NCBI GenBank assembly: GCA_964384625.1
Contig: CAYLNH010000086.1
Location: forward strand, 1 to 25,226
Origin: CAYLNH01 sp964384625
GTDB taxonomy: Bacteria > Verrucomicrobiota > Lentisphaeria > JABSQK01
Reading direction: 5' to 3'
Length of the DNA: 25,226 nt
In this document: positions 7,271-15,611 of the stretch, one piece after another
Numbering within the stretch: position 1 is the stretch's first letter
Layout of the letters: the number at the start of each line of letters is the position of its first letter
The notes under the pieces: generated by a model
Told to the model about the DNA's origin: nothing
Databases searched by the model: none
What the model saw: only the letters and a program-made list of their open reading frames with translations
Position numbers and translations under genes: made by a program

Positions 7271-7671
7271 AAGATCAAAAGACCCAGTTGCGGCAACGGC
7301 TCCACTGTTCTGTTGTCGCCCCGTTGGGGCGAAGATCAAAAGACCCAGTTGCGGCAACGGNNNNNNNNNNNNNNNNNNNNNNNNNNNNNNNNNNNNNNNN
7401 NNNNNNNNNNNNNNNNNNNNNNNNNNNNNNNNNNNNNNNNNNNNNNNNNNNNNNNNNNNNCCAGTTGCGGCAACGGCTCCACTGTTCTGTTGTCGCCCCG
7501 TTGGCGCGAAGATCAAAAGACCCGGTTGCGGCAACGGCTCCAATGTTCTGTTGTCGCCCCGTTGGGGCGAAGATCAAAAGACCCAGTTGCGGCAACGGCT
7601 CCACTGTTCTGTTGTCGCCCCGTTGGCGCGAAGATCAGGGGACCCAGTTGCGGCAACGGCTCCACTGTTCT
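7251..7671. repeat. 61-bp tandem repeat array interrupted by a sequence gap
   Basis: Units start at 7251, 7312, 7489, 7550 and 7611, each beginning GTTGTCGCCCCGTTGG and ending CTCCACTGTTCT or a one-base variant. A partial unit resumes after the gap at 7461. Each unit holds two hairpins: TCGCCCC-GTT-GGGGCGA and GTTGC-G-GCAAC. The units after the gap alternate between GGGGCGA and GGCGCGA in the first hairpin; GGCGCGA breaks one pair. The last unit reads AGGGGACCC where others have AAAAGACCC. The array lies between the PIG-L stop and the mdcA start, both on the minus strand. Copy number is unknown because of the gap. Confidence 0.93.
7361..7460. other. Assembly gap of 100 Ns
   Basis: One hundred consecutive Ns lie within the tandem array. 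The unit starts on either side (7312 and 7489) are 177 apart, which is not a multiple of 61, so the gap length is a placeholder and the true array may be longer or shorter. Confidence 0.98.
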
Positions 7672-7688
7672 GTATCCAGGCGGCGCTG

Positions 7689-8465
7689 CTACAAATTCAG
7701 ATCACTCAGTTTCGTGGGACCGGGAACCAGCGTGCGGAAGCCTTCGGCGTACGGTACGCCCAGCTCTTTGCCCCATTGTCCGCCGCGCTCCATGATTGCC
7801 TGTCTGCGTTTCTCCGTTATCTGGCTGGCGTGCTTCAGGAAGGCCTCCATTTTGCGATCAATGTAGTCTGTGATGTCGACAAACGTATCCGGGACTACCG
7901 GGATGATCTCACCGCCGGAACTGGGACCCCAGGCGTAAAGCGACCCGAGCTTCACCTTCTCGGCAGCCTGTTGAAACGCCAGATACAACAGATTGCAGAC
8001 GGCCCGATGTTCAGGATCAATATCGAGCGTTTGCGTCAGGACAAACTCCGGCTCGTGTGATGCAATCAGGTCGGCCACGTCCTGGACGCACTCCGGTATC
8101 GTGCCGGCGCTGAGGATCGGTTCGCGGCTGTCATCCAACGATAGTTCCTGGTATTCCCTGGAGCCCAGTACAACGCGTGTCTCGGTGGCGGGATCGTAGA
8201 AATGACGCTGCTTGAATCTCAGGAAGATCGGTTCCAGACCGAACATCGCGGCGGCTTCTCGGGTTTCCTGATGTCGAATCGCCTGTGTCTCGCGCGGACC
8301 TTCGAAACGGAGTTCGCCGTTCTTGTTCAGCAACCCGGAGCTGTTGTCGGTCACCATCACGTAGACCGCTTCATAGCCTTTGTCGAGGGCGCGGAACAGC
8401 GTGCCGGCGGCTTGGAGCTCAACGTCATCCGCGTGCGCGGCAAACAGCATGATGCATTTCTTCAT
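7689..8465 (-). CDS. PIG-L (LmbE-type) family deacetylase
   Basis: The 258-residue protein opens MKKCIMLFAAHADDVELQAAG. It carries the zinc and catalytic motif as AHADDVE (His11, Asp13, Asp14) where the family usually has AHPDDE. A third zinc ligand is expected at His153 in DIDPEHRAVCNLLY. Length and motif spacing fit the PIG-L family, zinc enzymes that remove N-acetyl groups from sugars such as GlcNAc conjugates. No signal peptide is seen, so it should act in the cytoplasm. It follows the GH36 gene by 80 bases on the same strand, suggesting joint expression and a role in processing imported amino sugars; the substrate itself is not deducible. The stop lies 18 bases from the end of the tandem array, which may therefore sit in its 3' untranslated region. 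Confidence 0.88.
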   Translation of the reverse strand: MKKCIMLFAAHADDVELQAAGTLFRALDKGYEAVYVMVTDNSSGLLNKNGELRFEGPRETQAIRHQETREAAAMFGLEPIFLRFKQRHFYDPATETRVVLGSREYQELSLDDSREPILSAGTIPECVQDVADLIASHEPEFVLTQTLDIDPEHRAVCNLLYLAFQQAAEKVKLGSLYAWGPSSGGEIIPVVPDTFVDITDYIDRKMEAFLKHASQITEKRRQAIMERGGQWGKELGVPYAEGFRTLVPGPTKLSDLNL

Positions 8466-8545
8466 ATGTCGCGAAAGCCTTTCAAACTCTGAACCAAGCT
8501 AAAGCACAACAAAGGCGTGATCAAGGCTGCGAATAGACATGGTGC

Positions 8546-10498
8546 TCAGCAGCGCGTCAGATGAAGACAACTGCCGGGAAGCGCCGGCAGCCGCGTGCCG
8601 TCACCAATACGGCGCCCGGTGGAATCACCAGGCTTCAAATTGTGATCAAACGCCTGCACGCTGTAGTCAGCCGCTTCATCCGTACGGATGTAGAAGCAGT
8701 CGCGACCGGTGCCGTTCAAGAGCCAGATATCGTGACCGTCGGGCAGAGGTATCTCTGCAGCATTGAAGACGACACTGACGATCGCCGTGTCCGCTGATCC
8801 CAAACGCCAGATATCCAATAGCGGCGTCAGGGGTTCGCGAGGACACATCAGTTCCTCCCGGTACTGCGCATAGAACTGCAGCCAGGCTCTGATCGTGTTG
8901 AGATTGGCCGCCGGCTGCTTCTCAAGATCCAGAGAAAACGTCGGTACGCCGGCGGTGATCATCTTGATCATCATGATTGCCAGCGTCTGTGGATCCTCCT
9001 CGGTGCTGACTGCGAGGTAGTCGTTGTGCACAACAGGCGCATAGGCCTGGGCAAAGAAACAGCGCCAGAGATTTGTGTCGATGTCGTACGCTGTATCGCC
9101 GGCACGCACCATGGTGCCGTATTGTGCGGTGATGACGTTGCCGTAGTCCTGTTTCAGCTCGAGCAGACAGTCCGGTTTCACGTCCAACGCCGCTTCCCAA
9201 AGGTCACGCATCATCGCCTGGACCCCCTCGACCATGCTGGCGGAGTCATGCGGGTGGCCGTTCACGCATGGCGTCGCCGGCAACGTGTTGTAGAGGTCCA
9301 CCTTGAAGCCGTCCGGCTCGTAGTCGGTCAGCATCCGTTGGACTTCCTCACGCACATAGGCCCGGGCTTCCACATTGCCGGGACAGAGGCTGTAGAAGCC
9401 GTTCGGCGCCATTATCGGTTCGTCATTATCTGCCATCAGGTGCTTGTTCAGACGCTGATATGCCTCGCTATCCGGCGCCACACAAGTGGGCGCATACCAC
9501 AACAGCACACGCAGGCCCATGGCCTGCATCTCCTTGATTGCCGCGCGCAGGTCGGCAAACTTGCTCGGGTCCGGGCGATAGTCGCCAATGTTCAGGATCC
9601 CCTGACCTTCGTCCTCGTCCAGTCCCGGTCCGAACCAGCCGTCATCGATGATGATAGTTCGCATGCCAAGGTCCCGCGCGATGCGGGCATTCGCGAGTAA
9701 GCGCTCGGTCGTCATCCGTTCGGATCCCCACGCAGTCCAGGTACACCAGCTTGAGTCCCATGCCGCGATGTTCTTGGGATATTCGACCTCGTACGCCGCC
9801 GCACAGTGCGCCGCGTATTCCCGCAACGCATGGTACCACGACGGGAACCTCTCGCCGATGAAAACAGTCTCCTCAATGCACGCCGTTCGGCCATACTGCC
9901 AGCCCTCGCTCGGCAGTCGCATGGCCATCACCGTATGATCCGCGCCGCCGACCATCGCCTTGCGCGACGAAATCCGCGGCTCCACACAGAAGCAGCGGCT
10001 CTCGCGGAAGAACGACACGGATCCGAACGCCAGCGCCACGTTGCCGGTCTGGTCCAGAAACGTTAAGAATGGGAAGCCGCTCTTCGGCGCGCTGACGCCG
10101 GACGGCGCGGAACGCAAATAGAGCGAGCGATCCCGGAAGACAAAATCCCGACCGGTATCCGGCAGGATGATCCGGCTGTAATTCAACAGCGGCGTGGACA
10201 CCAGCAGTTCCAGATGGTCAACGTCCATTTCGGCCCCGTCTTCCCGGTGGACCTTGAGATGCACGAGGCCGTCGACGACCAGGTCGAGACGATATCCGTC
10301 GACCGCGCCGGGGCCATCGTGCAGGAGGTCCTTGAACACGATCTTCCGGCCATCGGCAAAGACTTTGACGCAGATGTCGGATTTCTCTACGTTGACGGCA
10401 TGCTGCCGCGTCACCAACCCCGCATTGCCTACGGTATTCATAAGTGTGTACTGCTTCCCTTGGGCCGGATAGCCGCCCGGTTTTCCTACTGCAAACAC
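8546..10498 (-). CDS. GH36-type alpha-galactosidase (melibiase family)
   Basis: A beta-sandwich N-terminal region (about 1-235) is followed by a TIM barrel with the clan GH-D signatures. These are WDSSWCTWTAWG (247-258), TIIIDDGWFG (281-290), ALGLRVLLWYAP-like GLRVLLWYAPTC (328-339), DGFKVDLYNT (396-405) with Asp401 as likely nucleophile, and RAGDTAYD (465-472) with Asp468 as likely acid/base. The C-terminal beta domain ends with LPGSCLHLTRC. Family members are retaining alpha-galactosidases or related exo-enzymes; specificity is uncertain. No signal peptide is apparent, so cytoplasmic action on imported oligosaccharides is likely. The start is unsure: GTG 10498 gives 650 residues, and ATG 10441 (residue 20) is equally possible; neither has a strong ribosome site. 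It precedes the PIG-L gene, and both lie between inverted 94-bp repeats. Confidence 0.85.
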   Translation of the reverse strand: MFAVGKPGGYPAQGKQYTLMNTVGNAGLVTRQHAVNVEKSDICVKVFADGRKIVFKDLLHDGPGAVDGYRLDLVVDGLVHLKVHREDGAEMDVDHLELLVSTPLLNYSRIILPDTGRDFVFRDRSLYLRSAPSGVSAPKSGFPFLTFLDQTGNVALAFGSVSFFRESRCFCVEPRISSRKAMVGGADHTVMAMRLPSEGWQYGRTACIEETVFIGERFPSWYHALREYAAHCAAAYEVEYPKNIAAWDSSWCTWTAWGSERMTTERLLANARIARDLGMRTIIIDDGWFGPGLDEDEGQGILNIGDYRPDPSKFADLRAAIKEMQAMGLRVLLWYAPTCVAPDSEAYQRLNKHLMADNDEPIMAPNGFYSLCPGNVEARAYVREEVQRMLTDYEPDGFKVDLYNTLPATPCVNGHPHDSASMVEGVQAMMRDLWEAALDVKPDCLLELKQDYGNVITAQYGTMVRAGDTAYDIDTNLWRCFFAQAYAPVVHNDYLAVSTEEDPQTLAIMMIKMITAGVPTFSLDLEKQPAANLNTIRAWLQFYAQYREELMCPREPLTPLLDIWRLGSADTAIVSVVFNAAEIPLPDGHDIWLLNGTGRDCFYIRTDEAADYSVQAFDHNLKPGDSTGRRIGDGTRLPALPGSCLHLTRC

Positions 10499-10601
10499 TA
10501 TAGGTCCGGCTGCGGGCAGTGTGCTTCCTGCATAAGGCCCCCTTCATCCGGAATCTTAAGATCCCGGGAAGGAAGGGACCTGATTCCGCATGACCCCACG
10601 T

Positions 10602-10695
10602 GCCCCGACGGGGCGCTTACATGAGTAGCCCCGGGTGACCAGCGGGAACCCGAGGTGTTGCGTACGCCTTGGGCTCGTCCCCGAAGGGGGCGAAC
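10602..10695 (-). repeat. 94-bp dispersed repeat, copy 2 (inverted partner of 7177-7270)
   Basis: On the minus strand this copy reads GTTCGCCCCCTTCGGGGACG at one end and CTCATGTAAGCGCCCCGTCG near the other. The stem CTCGGGT...ACCCGGG is in the same place as in copy 1. It lies in the 250-base gap between the first sulfatase's stop and the GH36 start; the rest of that gap shows nothing else I can support. Confidence 0.8.
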
Positions 10696-10751
10696 ATTTG
10701 CCCGGTCATCTCCTCGCCCCCTTCGAGAAACAAGATGGACCTCGTTTGTGA

Positions 10752-12083
10752 CTACGGCTGTTCGCCGCGCCAGGCTTCCTTGCCGTTGTGCTCCGGAAGC
10801 TCGAGGACGCGGAGGCCGCTTTTCTCGGGGTCTTCGTACTTCGTGAAGAAATCGTTAATGCGTCCCTGGAGATCCGCCAGAACATCCGCACAAGTTGGGT
10901 CGTCGATGCAGTTGGTCGTCTCACGCGGGTCCGCCACGAGATCGAACAACTCGCTGGGCCGGCCCAGGGCGCGGCGTACCAGTTTGTGCGTTGGCGTCCG
11001 GACCATGCGCAGATAGCCGTACTCGCCGAACTGCTCGCACTTCCAGTCCGCGATGTCATCACCAAGCAGCATCTCGCGGAAACTGCGGCCGGGATAGTTG
11101 CGCTCCTCCCGCATGGCATCCGGCAGTTCCACACCGGCATGATCGAGCAGGGTCTGAAACAGGTCACAGTGGTCAGCGAATTCGGTTCGCCGTTTCCCGG
11201 GCACGACGGTTCCGGGTTGACTGAGGATCATCGGGATGCGGATGGACTCTTCCATCATGTTCAATGGCCGCGTGCCGTTGCCTTTGCCCCAGATCCCATG
11301 ATGGCTGCAGCAGATCCCGTGGTCGCTGGTGTAGACGACCAGCGTATTCTCCAGGAGGTCCTGATTCTCCAGTTCCTCAAGCAGACGACCAATCTGGTCG
11401 TCGATCTCCGTGACGGCAGCGTAATACTGCGCCAGAGTCTCCTCACGATTGGCCGCTGACTCCGCCGTCCAACTGCCGGAGAGATTGCCGAACGGATACT
11501 CCTCCGCCTGCGGGACATCGCAGAAGCTGCAGTTGCGGTAGGACTCGACGATTTCTTCCGTATGCCCCTTCCAGGCGCTGTGCGTGGCGATGTCGCTCAT
11601 AAACAGAAAGAACGGCTTGCTGCGGTCGCGGGTCTGCAGGAACTCCAGGCTCTGGTCCATGATGACTTGGCTGATTTCCGGTTTGGTCAACCCGCGGCCA
11701 CCTTTATTCTTCCAGAAATCAAAGCCGGGCTGTGGCTGGTTGCGGCCGCCGCCGCAATGCCATTTGCCGGAGAACCCGGTGGTATACCCGGCATCGCGAA
11801 GCAATTCGGACAACAACACCTCGTCATTAAGCCAGGGCAGTTCATCGGCGGCTTTGCTCAAGTAATCGTGGATGCCGTGTTGAGACGGAAACCGGCCGGT
11901 AAAGAACGATGCCCGCCCCGGCGAACAAACCGGCAGCGGTGTGTAGGCGTTTTCCATGACCACGCCGGTGGATGCCAGACGGTCCATGTTCGGCGAGCGC
12001 ACTTCGCTGTTGCCGCAGCAGCCCAAGGCCCATTGGCCATGGTCGTCGGTCAGCATGACAATGATGTTCGGTCTGTCGGTCAT
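10752..12083 (-). CDS. Type I (S1 family) sulfatase
   Basis: The 443-residue protein begins MTDRPNIIVMLTDDHGQWAL, giving the metal-binding Asp13-Asp14. The sulfatase signature is PVCSPGRASFFTGRFPSQHG, with Cys53 as the residue converted to formylglycine (C-S-P-G-R fits CxPxR). A second metal block TSDHGICCSHHGIWGKGNG and C-terminal ELFDLVADPRETTN complete the alkaline-phosphatase-like fold. From family knowledge it hydrolyses sulfate esters, probably on a carbohydrate; the substrate is not predictable here. There is no evident signal peptide. Its start lies 2 bases after the stop of the oxidoreductase pseudogene, so it is the last gene of a sulfatase-oxidoreductase-sulfatase run. A formylglycine-generating or anaerobic maturase is not in the window. 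Confidence 0.94.
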   Translation of the reverse strand: MTDRPNIIVMLTDDHGQWALGCCGNSEVRSPNMDRLASTGVVMENAYTPLPVCSPGRASFFTGRFPSQHGIHDYLSKAADELPWLNDEVLLSELLRDAGYTTGFSGKWHCGGGRNQPQPGFDFWKNKGGRGLTKPEISQVIMDQSLEFLQTRDRSKPFFLFMSDIATHSAWKGHTEEIVESYRNCSFCDVPQAEEYPFGNLSGSWTAESAANREETLAQYYAAVTEIDDQIGRLLEELENQDLLENTLVVYTSDHGICCSHHGIWGKGNGTRPLNMMEESIRIPMILSQPGTVVPGKRRTEFADHCDLFQTLLDHAGVELPDAMREERNYPGRSFREMLLGDDIADWKCEQFGEYGYLRMVRTPTHKLVRRALGRPSELFDLVADPRETTNCIDDPTCADVLADLQGRINDFFTKYEDPEKSGLRVLELPEHNGKEAWRGEQP

Positions 12084-12085
12084 GA

Positions 12086-12590
12086 TCAGCCAAGCAGCTC
12101 CTTTTTGAGTTCTGCGCCCGAAACCGTGCGAACGTCAATGTTCTGTCCTGCGGCGAGGGCGGCGGCGAGACCGGCGGCTTCGCCCATCTGCATGCAGCAG
12201 AAGCTCCACACCGGATTTCGTCACGACGTCATCCAGCATGCATTTCATCCATTCCGGTTCGAAGTGTGCAACGCTCGTTTTCGGATAGTGGCGAACTTTC
12301 TCTTCGGGATCTTCCGCCATACCGATCGCGGCCAGGCGATCGGTGATCTCGCGCACCAACCCGCCGACAATGACTTCTTCGCCGTCATAGAAACAGGTGG
12401 CATGCACCTGCATGCCGGTCGTCCAGGTTTCACCAAGCATGGTGCCCTTTTCCACCAACAGTGTCCGGGCGCCGCTGCGTACAGCACGAACGGCCGCGCC
12501 AATACCGGCAGAGCCGCCGCCGACAACGAGAACGTCGACATCGTGGGCAACCGGGATATCCCGGGTCGCTTCATGATAGATAGCGGTCAT
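12086..12590 (-). pseudogene. FAD-dependent oxidoreductase with large internal deletion
   Basis: From ATG 12590, the first ~134 residues are a normal N-terminus of the FAD_oxidored (PF12831-like) family: VDVLVVGGGSAGIGAAVRA is the dinucleotide-binding GxGxxG and ARTLLVEKGTMLGE the second strand. The frame then runs into arginine-rich nonsense and stops near 12135. From 12196 down to the stop at 12088-12086, another frame encodes the family's normal C-terminus, CMQMGEAAGLAAALAAGQN through KKELLG. Roughly 250 middle residues are missing, and the join is out of frame at an 8-bp palindrome TGCATGCA (12189-12196). It overlaps the upstream sulfatase by 4 bases (ATGA) and ends 2 bases before the next, so the original operon arrangement is preserved. 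A genuine deletion or a collapsed assembly are both possible. Confidence 0.85.
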
Positions 12591-13879
12591 GCGTCCTCCT
12601 GACTGAGGAGGTCCGCAACCGCCCGTTCATAGTACGGCCAGCGCGTTGGCGTCTCAAGGATCGGGTCGTTGACGGCGCGCAGGTGCTCCAGCAGACGGCG
12701 GTTCAGTTCGTTCAGGGTGTCGGCGTGTTCCGGGTCGGCGGAGAGATCATTCGTCTCGAGCGGGTCGTTCTCGAGATCATACAACTCGGCAACCGGGGTT
12801 TCGACCTTTGGGCCGATGCCGGTCTTGCCGGGCTGGCTGAGATCGACCGGGATCGGAATGAGTCGGGAGGGGAAGAAGTTGCGGATGAGCTTCCAGCGAT
12901 CCGTGCGAATACAGCGGGTGTCCGGGTGCGGCGACGGCATTGTATGCTCAGCGAAGACCGCCTCGTTGATTGCCGGAGCATTCGGATCGCGGCAGACCTC
13001 GGCAAAACTCTTGCCGTGGACATCGGGCAATGCCACACCGGCCAGGTCGAGCAGTGTCGGGGTCAGATCAATGTTGCTGAGCAGATGGTCGCAGACGCGG
13101 CCGCCGGTGATGCCGCCGGCCGGCCAGCGAAGGAGCAAGGCCGTCCCCAAGCCGGGGTCGTACAGCGTCCCCTTCGACCGCGGAAAAGCGATCCCATGAT
13201 CGACGGTGTAGACGAAGATCGTGTTCTCCGCCCGCCCAGTCTCATCCAGGACGTTCAGGATCTCCTCCACGGCGTGGTCCGCGTGGCGAATGGATCCCTG
13301 CAATTCGGCAAACTGATTTTCGGCCGTTTCGTTGCGGACATACTGCGGCGGCACGTAGACGCCCTTTTCAGAGTCGGGTTCAACGCCATCCGCATTGTAC
13401 GGACTATGGGTCTGGAAGATACCCATCTGGAAATAGAACGGTTCACCGGCCGCTGCCAGTTCGCGCAGCTTGGGCGGTGCGTTTTTGATGACATCGGAGG
13501 CCTGAGTACCCAACAGGTGCTCTTCGAACCCGAGTGTTTCCAACACGTGATGGGCTTCGTGCACAATGCCGGCAGCGACCGTCCGATAGCCCGCGTCGCG
13601 AAAGTAATCGGAGATATGTTTCGTGTCGTCGTTGTACTCCCACCACCATGGGGAATGCACGAGGCCCATAACCCCGTTCGTTTGTGGATGCAGGCCGGAG
13701 AACATGGCGGCACGGCTGGGACTGCACATCGGCGAAGACGCGAAGAACCGATCAAAGCGCACGCCCTCAGCAGCGACGCGGTCGATATTTGGGCTATGCA
13801 CTTCGTCGATACCATAGCAGCCGAGATGACGGCCGGTGTCGTGGGTAACAAAAACAACAACGTTTGGTCGGTCTGTCAT
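12587..13879 (-). CDS. Type I sulfatase, sulfamidase-like (heparan N-sulfatase-like)
   Basis: The 430-residue protein begins MTDRPNVVVFVTHDTGRHLG, followed by CYGIDEVHSPNIDRVAAEGV. The signature SPMCSPSRAAMFSGLHPQTN contains the canonical CSPSR, with Cys52 the formylglycine precursor. VYTVDHGIAFPRSKGTLYDP is the second metal and substrate block, and AELYDLENDPLETNDLS is the usual C-terminal segment. The HDTGRHLGCYG opening and the PRSKGTLYDPG block resemble N-sulfoglucosamine sulfohydrolase relatives more than arylsulfatases; that assignment is tentative. No signal peptide is visible. It is first in the leftward run and shares a 4-base ATGA overlap with the oxidoreductase, indicating translational coupling. 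The start faces the rightward sialidase-like gene across a 295-base divergent region. Confidence 0.93.
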   Translation of the reverse strand: MTDRPNVVVFVTHDTGRHLGCYGIDEVHSPNIDRVAAEGVRFDRFFASSPMCSPSRAAMFSGLHPQTNGVMGLVHSPWWWEYNDDTKHISDYFRDAGYRTVAAGIVHEAHHVLETLGFEEHLLGTQASDVIKNAPPKLRELAAAGEPFYFQMGIFQTHSPYNADGVEPDSEKGVYVPPQYVRNETAENQFAELQGSIRHADHAVEEILNVLDETGRAENTIFVYTVDHGIAFPRSKGTLYDPGLGTALLLRWPAGGITGGRVCDHLLSNIDLTPTLLDLAGVALPDVHGKSFAEVCRDPNAPAINEAVFAEHTMPSPHPDTRCIRTDRWKLIRNFFPSRLIPIPVDLSQPGKTGIGPKVETPVAELYDLENDPLETNDLSADPEHADTLNELNRRLLEHLRAVNDPILETPTRWPYYERAVADLLSQEDA

Positions 13880-14174
13880 GATCTTCCCTTTGCAGTGGAG
13901 TACAATCTGAATGTAGCGCGGGTTGGTGTGTCTGGGTATCCGGTTTTGTAATTGGTGGGTCCGGGATGCTCAGGGAAGAGGTGGCGAAGGAATTTGAGAT
14001 TTGGGGTTTCAGATTGAATTCGGAACTCGGAGACGGGGACCACGGGGGCGTGGTGCGCACGAGCACCTGAAGATCCGGGACTCAGATCGGAGGATGCAGG
14101 AAGTGGATGTTTGAATGCCGGAGTATTGTTTGAGAGAACCATTTCTTCAGGAATGGATTGGAAGGAACAGTGCG
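13880..14174. promoter_or_regulatory. Divergent intergenic region of the sulfatase/sialidase-like cluster
   Basis: This 295-base gap separates two genes reading away from each other, so promoters for both directions should lie here. I cannot pick convincing -35/-10 pairs. Bases 14011-14031 (TTGGGGTTTCAGATTGAATT region) are AT-rich and unlike the surroundings. GGAAGGA at 14160-14166 is the likely ribosome site for the gene starting at 14175. Confidence 0.5.
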
Positions 14175-15572
14175 ATGTTGATCAAGAGTGTGATCGGCCC
14201 GGTGCTGCACGAGAGCGCGATCCCCGACCCGCGCTGGCGGATCCGGCACGGCGTCAGCACGGTGATACAGGTGTCGCCGACGCAGGTCGTGTTGTTGGCG
14301 AATCGCCGTGTGACCGAGATGCGGATTGTTGACTTCGAGGACGGCGCCGACGCTGTCGTGTTCAACGCGGTCGACGGGATCAAGGCGCAGAACGCGGTGC
14401 CTTTGGTGCGAACAGAGAAGGCGGTCCACCCGCGCACCCGCGAAGAGATGCAGATGGTCGCTTACCTGATCACCGGCGGCTTTGTCCCCTTTGGCGCCGT
14501 GTTGCCGGATGGTACGCCGCATCCGGCAGCGGGGACTGGCTTTGCTCTTGCTTCCTACGGCTGCAAGCACCACGCAAATGAACTCAGCGAAGCCACGATC
14601 GAAGATCCCATCCGCTTTCATGAACTGCTGCAGCTGCGTTTCGACGGCAACCGACTGGAAGTGACGGAGCGCCTGCGGTTCACACCTGATGTTATCCTGC
14701 CGGAATGCCATTGTCTGGTGCGCCCGATCACCAATGCCCTTCCCGACGGCGAAGATTTGGTTTCGGGACTGGTTGCCGGTCCGGCCGAGAAGACGGCGAA
14801 CGGCGACCCGATGATACCGAGTGAACACCCACATGCGCATCCGGTGTTCGGCCGCAATTTCGGCTGCGGTTTCTGCCGCTGGAAGTTCGGCGAGAACGGC
14901 TGGCGCCCCAAGGAGTACACGCCGGTCACCGGCGGTGACCTGTCGTTTGAGCCGAGCATGATTCGCGAACTGGACGGATCTTTGCTGATGGCCGTGCGCG
15001 GTAAGGGCCTGAAGGAGCCGCCGGGCGCGGTACATGACGGTCTTGAGAACACCTATGAACACTTCCGCGTCTATCGCTCAACCGACAACGGCAAGACGTG
15101 GGAGTCGGTGCTGCATCTGCCCCGCATGCGCAACGCGACTCCGGTCATCCTCAATCAGGCTGTCGACGGCACGCCATTCATTGGCGCCAATCCCTACTAC
15201 GATGCGAAGGACTCGAAGGGCCGCGTCGTTCCGTCAACAAAGCGCCGGGACCCGCTGTGCATCTGGCCATTGACGGCGGACCGCACGAACGTGGAAGAGC
15301 CCCTTTGCCTGATGCATGCAGCAGAGACGATCGGGTCGCCGCGACCGATCGAGACCCCGACCATGGGGCTGGACAACTTGTGGATGATCGACCATCCGAT
15401 CGGCAACGTCTGTCGCCTGGCAGACGGCAAATGGCACAGTCTGGTATGTTTCCGGATCTCGGACAACGCGGTTAACAGCGGCAACGCCGCGGCTGCCGAC
15501 GCCGCCGGCATCTGGCTGGCGGAGATCGGTTCAGAAGGTGAAGAGCAGGTAGAAGTATGGAAGTTCGCGTGA
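14175..15572 (+). CDS. Sialidase-fold (BNR/Asp-box) exo-glycosidase-like protein
   Basis: The start is ATG 14175, chosen over an upstream in-frame ATG at 14115 because GGAAGGA lies 8 bases before it; this gives 465 residues. An Asp-box STDNGKTW (302-309) in EHFRVYRSTDNGKTWESVLH is the clear hallmark of the sialidase six-bladed propeller. Other propeller-like strands are FEPSMIRELDGSLLMAVRGK and ETPTMGLDNLWMID. A single canonical Asp-box and no obvious arginine triad mean the enzymatic activity (sialidase or another exo-glycosidase) is inferred from fold only. No signal peptide is seen. It lies 39 bases before the DUF3604 gene on the same strand and diverges from the sulfatase run, so the two arms probably serve the same glycan pathway. 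Confidence 0.78.
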   Translation: MLIKSVIGPVLHESAIPDPRWRIRHGVSTVIQVSPTQVVLLANRRVTEMRIVDFEDGADAVVFNAVDGIKAQNAVPLVRTEKAVHPRTREEMQMVAYLITGGFVPFGAVLPDGTPHPAAGTGFALASYGCKHHANELSEATIEDPIRFHELLQLRFDGNRLEVTERLRFTPDVILPECHCLVRPITNALPDGEDLVSGLVAGPAEKTANGDPMIPSEHPHAHPVFGRNFGCGFCRWKFGENGWRPKEYTPVTGGDLSFEPSMIRELDGSLLMAVRGKGLKEPPGAVHDGLENTYEHFRVYRSTDNGKTWESVLHLPRMRNATPVILNQAVDGTPFIGANPYYDAKDSKGRVVPSTKRRDPLCIWPLTADRTNVEEPLCLMHAAETIGSPRPIETPTMGLDNLWMIDHPIGNVCRLADGKWHSLVCFRISDNAVNSGNAAAADAAGIWLAEIGSEGEEQVEVWKFA

Positions 15573-15611
15573 GGAATCTCGCCCGACGGGCGTGCCGGGA
15601 GTGAGTTTTTT

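Noticed and set aside
7251..7671. CRISPR array
   Set aside because: The whole 61-base unit is conserved with no variable spacers, and no cas genes are present.
6777..8060. Long plus-strand reading frame crossing the array and the gap
   Set aside because: It is antisense to mdcA and PIG-L, and is open only because the repeat has no stops and Ns are read through.
7177..10695. Composite transposon
   Set aside because: No transposase inside and no target duplication found outside the inverted repeats.
12683..13951. 422-codon plus-strand frame
   Set aside because: Antisense to the sulfatase with the intact CSPSR signature; no family resemblance.
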